DNA from: Comamonas testosteroni
GTDB taxonomy: Bacteria > Pseudomonadota > Gammaproteobacteria > Burkholderiales > Burkholderiaceae_C
Assembly (NCBI RefSeq): GCF_000761245.1
Contig: NZ_AWOR01000002.1
Coordinates: 1-45,185 of the forward strand
Length of the DNA: 45,185 nt
Direction of reading: 5' to 3'
Program-made: the position numbers and the translations under genes
Shown here: piece after piece, positions 43,219-45,185 of the stretch
Position numbering within the stretch: the first letter of the stretch is position 1
How the letters are laid out: each line of letters begins with the position of its first letter
Notes under the pieces: generated by a model
The model's database searches: none
The model's input: only the letters and a program-made list of their open reading frames with translations
What the model was told of the DNA's origin: nothing

Positions 43219-43240
43219 AATTCTGCCAAGGCAGAAAATT
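43219..43240. promoter_or_regulatory. Palindrome 3 between the regulator and the SDR gene
   Basis: TTCTGCC (43221-43227) and GGCAGAA (43230-43236) form an exact inverted repeat flanked by AA and AATT, resembling the TTTCTG/CAGAAA core at 42609. It lies 16 bp before the SDR start. Confidence 0.5.
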
Positions 43241-43255
43241 GCAAAGGAGTAGCGT

Positions 43256-44140
43256 ATGCGAGTTCTGATCTGCGGCGGCACAGGCTTTCTGGGCCGACAT
43301 ATCGTGAATGCGCTGGCCCTGCTGGACCACGACCCCGTGGTGCGCAGCCGCCACAGCCAGCCGCCTCTGGACTTTGGCGCCTGCACCACGGCCGAGGCAT
43401 GGCTTGAGCATCTGCAGGGCATCGACGCCGTCATCAACGCCGTCGGCGCTCTGCGCGACAAGCCCGGCCAGGATCTGCAGACCCTGCACTCTCTGGCTCC
43501 CATCGCGCTGTTTGATGCCTGCGTCCAGGCCGGCGTGCGCCGCGTGGTTCAGGTCTCGGCGCTGGGGGCCGGTCAGAGCGGCACCCAGTACGCAAGCACC
43601 AAGCGCGCGGCCGACGAACATCTGCTGGCGCTGGGCAGGCAAGCGCTGCTCAAGCCCGTTGTCGTGCGCCCCAGCATCATCTTTGGCGCGGGCGGTGCCA
43701 GCAGCCAGTTGTTTCTGAATCTGGCCAGACTGCCCGTTTTGCTGCTGCCCGAACTCATGCGAAGCAGCCAGATTCAGCCCGTGGCCGTGCGCGATCTGGC
43801 CGAAGTGCTCGCGCATATGGCGACCTCGGACACCTGCGAGGGTATCGTCGAAATCGGCGGCCCCCAGCCGCTTTCGACCGAGGCCTTTATCGCCAGCCTG
43901 CGCGCCCAGATGGGTTACGGCCCGGCTTCGGTGCATGCCCTGCCAGACTGGATGAGCAAGGGCAGTGCCAGAGTCGGCGACCAGATACCAGCCCTGCCCT
44001 GGTGCAGTGAAACCATGGCCTTGCTGGAAAACGACAACGTCACCGATCCCCAGACCCTGGCCTCGCTGCTGGGGCGCGCGCCCGTGGCTCCGGATGCCAT
44101 GCTGGCCACCTTGCCCAAGGAAGGCCGCCGCCATGCCTGA
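43256..44140 (+). CDS. NAD(P)-binding SDR-type protein (atypical epimerase-like)
   Basis: The 294-aa Rossmann protein begins MRVLICGGTGFLGRHIVNAL, with the GGTGFLG nucleotide motif. YASTKRAADEHLL resembles the YxxxK active site but is shifted as in atypical, NDUFA9-like SDRs. Substrate is unknown. AAGGAG precedes the start, and the stop overlaps the DoxX gene start. Its partners are membrane proteins, so a redox or envelope role is possible. Confidence 0.88.
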   Translation: MRVLICGGTGFLGRHIVNALALLDHDPVVRSRHSQPPLDFGACTTAEAWLEHLQGIDAVINAVGALRDKPGQDLQTLHSLAPIALFDACVQAGVRRVVQVSALGAGQSGTQYASTKRAADEHLLALGRQALLKPVVVRPSIIFGAGGASSQLFLNLARLPVLLLPELMRSSQIQPVAVRDLAEVLAHMATSDTCEGIVEIGGPQPLSTEAFIASLRAQMGYGPASVHALPDWMSKGSARVGDQIPALPWCSETMALLENDNVTDPQTLASLLGRAPVAPDAMLATLPKEGRRHA

Positions 44141-44570
44141 GTTGCAAAACGGCAGCAGAGCCAACCCGCACAAGCAAGCTGCCAGATTCATGCACGCCAG
44201 TCTGGTCGTCGTCTGGCTGGGCACGGCTGTGGTCAGCGCGCTGGACTATCTCGGACTCTCGGGCCTCAACCACGAAGGTGCCCGCTTGCTGGACCAGGGC
44301 GGCATTGACGATGCACGCTGGCAGGCACTGCTCATCTGGTCCGGCCTGCTGGCCGATTTGGCTCTGGGTCTGGCCTTGCTGCTGCGCCCCGGCCGCGCCA
44401 TCTACCTGAGCGCCCTGCTGCTGATGACGGCCATGACCGTGATCGGCACGGCTCTTCAGCCCACGCTGTGGCTGCACCCTCTGGGGCCGCTGCTCAAGAA
44501 CCTGCCCATCGCCGCCATGCTGTGGTTCTTGCTGCAAACAGACAGCTCCTCCAACAGGCTTGAATCATGA
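44133..44570 (+). CDS. DoxX-like membrane protein
   Basis: The 145-aa protein, starting at ATG 44133 inside the end of the SDR gene, has four hydrophobic helices (SLVVVWLGTAVVSALDYLGL; WSGLLADLALGLALLL; AIYLSALLLMTAMTVIGTAL; LPIAAMLWFLL), the DoxX-like pattern. Such proteins associate with quinones or redox stress systems. Its stop overlaps the next start by 4 bp. Confidence 0.85.
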   Translation: MPELQNGSRANPHKQAARFMHASLVVVWLGTAVVSALDYLGLSGLNHEGARLLDQGGIDDARWQALLIWSGLLADLALGLALLLRPGRAIYLSALLLMTAMTVIGTALQPTLWLHPLGPLLKNLPIAAMLWFLLQTDSSSNRLES

Positions 44571-45043
44571 ATACCTATCTGTTGCTCAAGACACTGCATA
44601 TCCTCTCCAGCGTGCTGCTTGTCGGCACCGGCCTCGGCTCGGCCTTCTATATGTTCTTCGCAAACCGCAGCGGCTCGGTCGCCGCCCAGGCCGTGGTCAG
44701 CCGCCTGGTGGTACGGGCTGACTGGTGGTTCACTACTCCCTGCGTCTTCATTCAACCGATCACGGGCATTGCCATGGCCCATCTGGCAGGCTGGCCGCTC
44801 ACCACGCCCTGGCTCGCACTTTCTCTGGGGCTGTATGCGCTGGCCGGCATCTGCTGGCTGCCTGTAGTCTGGTTGCAGATGCGCATGGCGGCCCTCGCGA
44901 CTCAGGCCCACAGCCAAAGCCAGGCCTTGCCACCACTTTTCCGGCATTATCAGTTGCGCTGGGAAGCTCTGGGCTACCCCGCTTTTGTGGCCATGGCCGG
45001 CACCTACTATTTGATGGTCAACAAACCAGCGCTCTGGGGCTGA
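44567..45043 (+). CDS. DUF2269-family membrane protein
   Basis: The 158-aa protein has four helices and the DUF2269 pattern: LKTLHILSSVLLVGTGLGSA, then ADWWFTTPCVFIQPITGIAM, YALAGICWLPVVWLQ and LGYPAFVAMAGTYYLMV. A conserved His (KTLHIL) lies in helix 1. It is the last gene of a tightly overlapping operon with the SDR and DoxX-like genes, a combination seen in other betaproteobacteria. The function is unknown. Confidence 0.88.
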   Translation: MNTYLLLKTLHILSSVLLVGTGLGSAFYMFFANRSGSVAAQAVVSRLVVRADWWFTTPCVFIQPITGIAMAHLAGWPLTTPWLALSLGLYALAGICWLPVVWLQMRMAALATQAHSQSQALPPLFRHYQLRWEALGYPAFVAMAGTYYLMVNKPALWG

Positions 45044-45151
45044 GGCGCCGGCCATGATCGGCTTGCCCACATCTCGCTCACCAGGAAGGACGGCCGGCCG
45101 CTCATTGCAGCGATAGCGGCGATGCCGTCTCAGCCTTCTGCGACTCGTCGG

Positions 45152-45184
45152 CTATCGAAACACGCCAATCGCTTCCACCAGATT
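45152..45184 (-). CDS. Possible C-terminal end of a methyl-accepting chemotaxis protein
   Basis: The last 11 minus-strand codons before a TAG read NLVEAIGVFR, matching the usual C-terminal end of chemoreceptors (LVEAVAVFR-type). The gene would enter from the right edge. Only ten residues are visible, so the call is tentative. Confidence 0.45.
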   Translation of the reverse strand, partial: NLVEAIGVFR

Positions 45185-45185
45185 T

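Noticed and set aside
43965..44132. Longer N-terminus for the DoxX-like protein
   Set aside because: The upstream part overlaps the SDR gene in another frame and is Pro/Arg/Cys-rich; ATG 44133 in the overlap fits the coupled operon.

Overview
The window is chromosomal DNA of a GC-rich betaproteobacterium. Gene order and protein sequences look like Comamonadaceae, most likely Comamonas or a close relative; this is judged from family resemblance, without a database search. The core block thrS-infC-rpmI-rplT-pheS-pheT-ihfA-merR-tRNA-Pro, the isocitrate lyase and the style of the intergenic palindromes all fit. No insertion sequence, prophage, CRISPR array or rRNA was seen.

Region 1 (1-9.3 kb, all minus strand) is a Lap-type biofilm adhesion and secretion locus. 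It holds a TolC-like outer-membrane channel (lapE-like), an 88-aa or shorter acidic protein of unknown role, a type I secretion ABC transporter with a degenerate C39 domain (lapB-like), the membrane fusion protein (lapC-like), a LuxR-type regulator with a degraded receiver domain, and the first 933 codons of a giant repeat adhesin that runs off the left edge. The adhesin begins with a LapA-type retention module and has a LapG-like di-alanine site at residues 110-113. No lapD or lapG is in the window.

Region 2 (10.1-20.2 kb, minus strand) is the translation block plus aceA. Regulatory features stand out: a candidate threonine attenuator upstream of thrS (Thr-rich leader peptide, three-way junction, terminator and competing antiterminator), a non-AUG (AUA) start for infC, a terminator-like hairpin just before pheS, and a palindromic repeat between pheS and pheT. 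A group of AT-rich palindromes lies upstream of aceA.

Region 3 (20.7-22.7 kb) holds a DMT-family exporter, an RraA-like protein and a SWIB-domain protein.

Region 4 (22.9-40.4 kb) is mainly an iron and redox island. A minus-strand operon (PepSY membrane protein, DUF2271, DUF4198, ApbE flavin transferase, membrane-anchored CysJ-like reductase) looks like an electron path from NADPH to a periplasmic flavoprotein. It is divergent from a TonB-dependent siderophore receptor followed by a PiuC-type hydroxylase. Then come an alpha-hydroxy-acid oxidase, bfd, a tiny membrane ORF, tonB-exbB-exbD, hemP, a GlcG/HbpS-like gene, a Bax-inhibitor-like membrane protein, a lipoprotein, and an operon of DUF2325, an unknown gene, Mn-type superoxide dismutase and a ZIP metal transporter. 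Fur-box-like sites precede the receptor, bfd, hemP and the DUF2325-sodA operon. The inferred logic is that under iron shortage the cell imports and reduces ferric siderophores, mobilises stored iron through Bfd, and switches to a manganese superoxide dismutase.

Region 5 (40.5-45.2 kb) has rlmD, a small exported protein, a GbsR/MarR-type regulator with palindromic operators, and a tightly overlapping SDR-DoxX-DUF2269 membrane operon. The right edge probably holds the last codons of a chemoreceptor gene.
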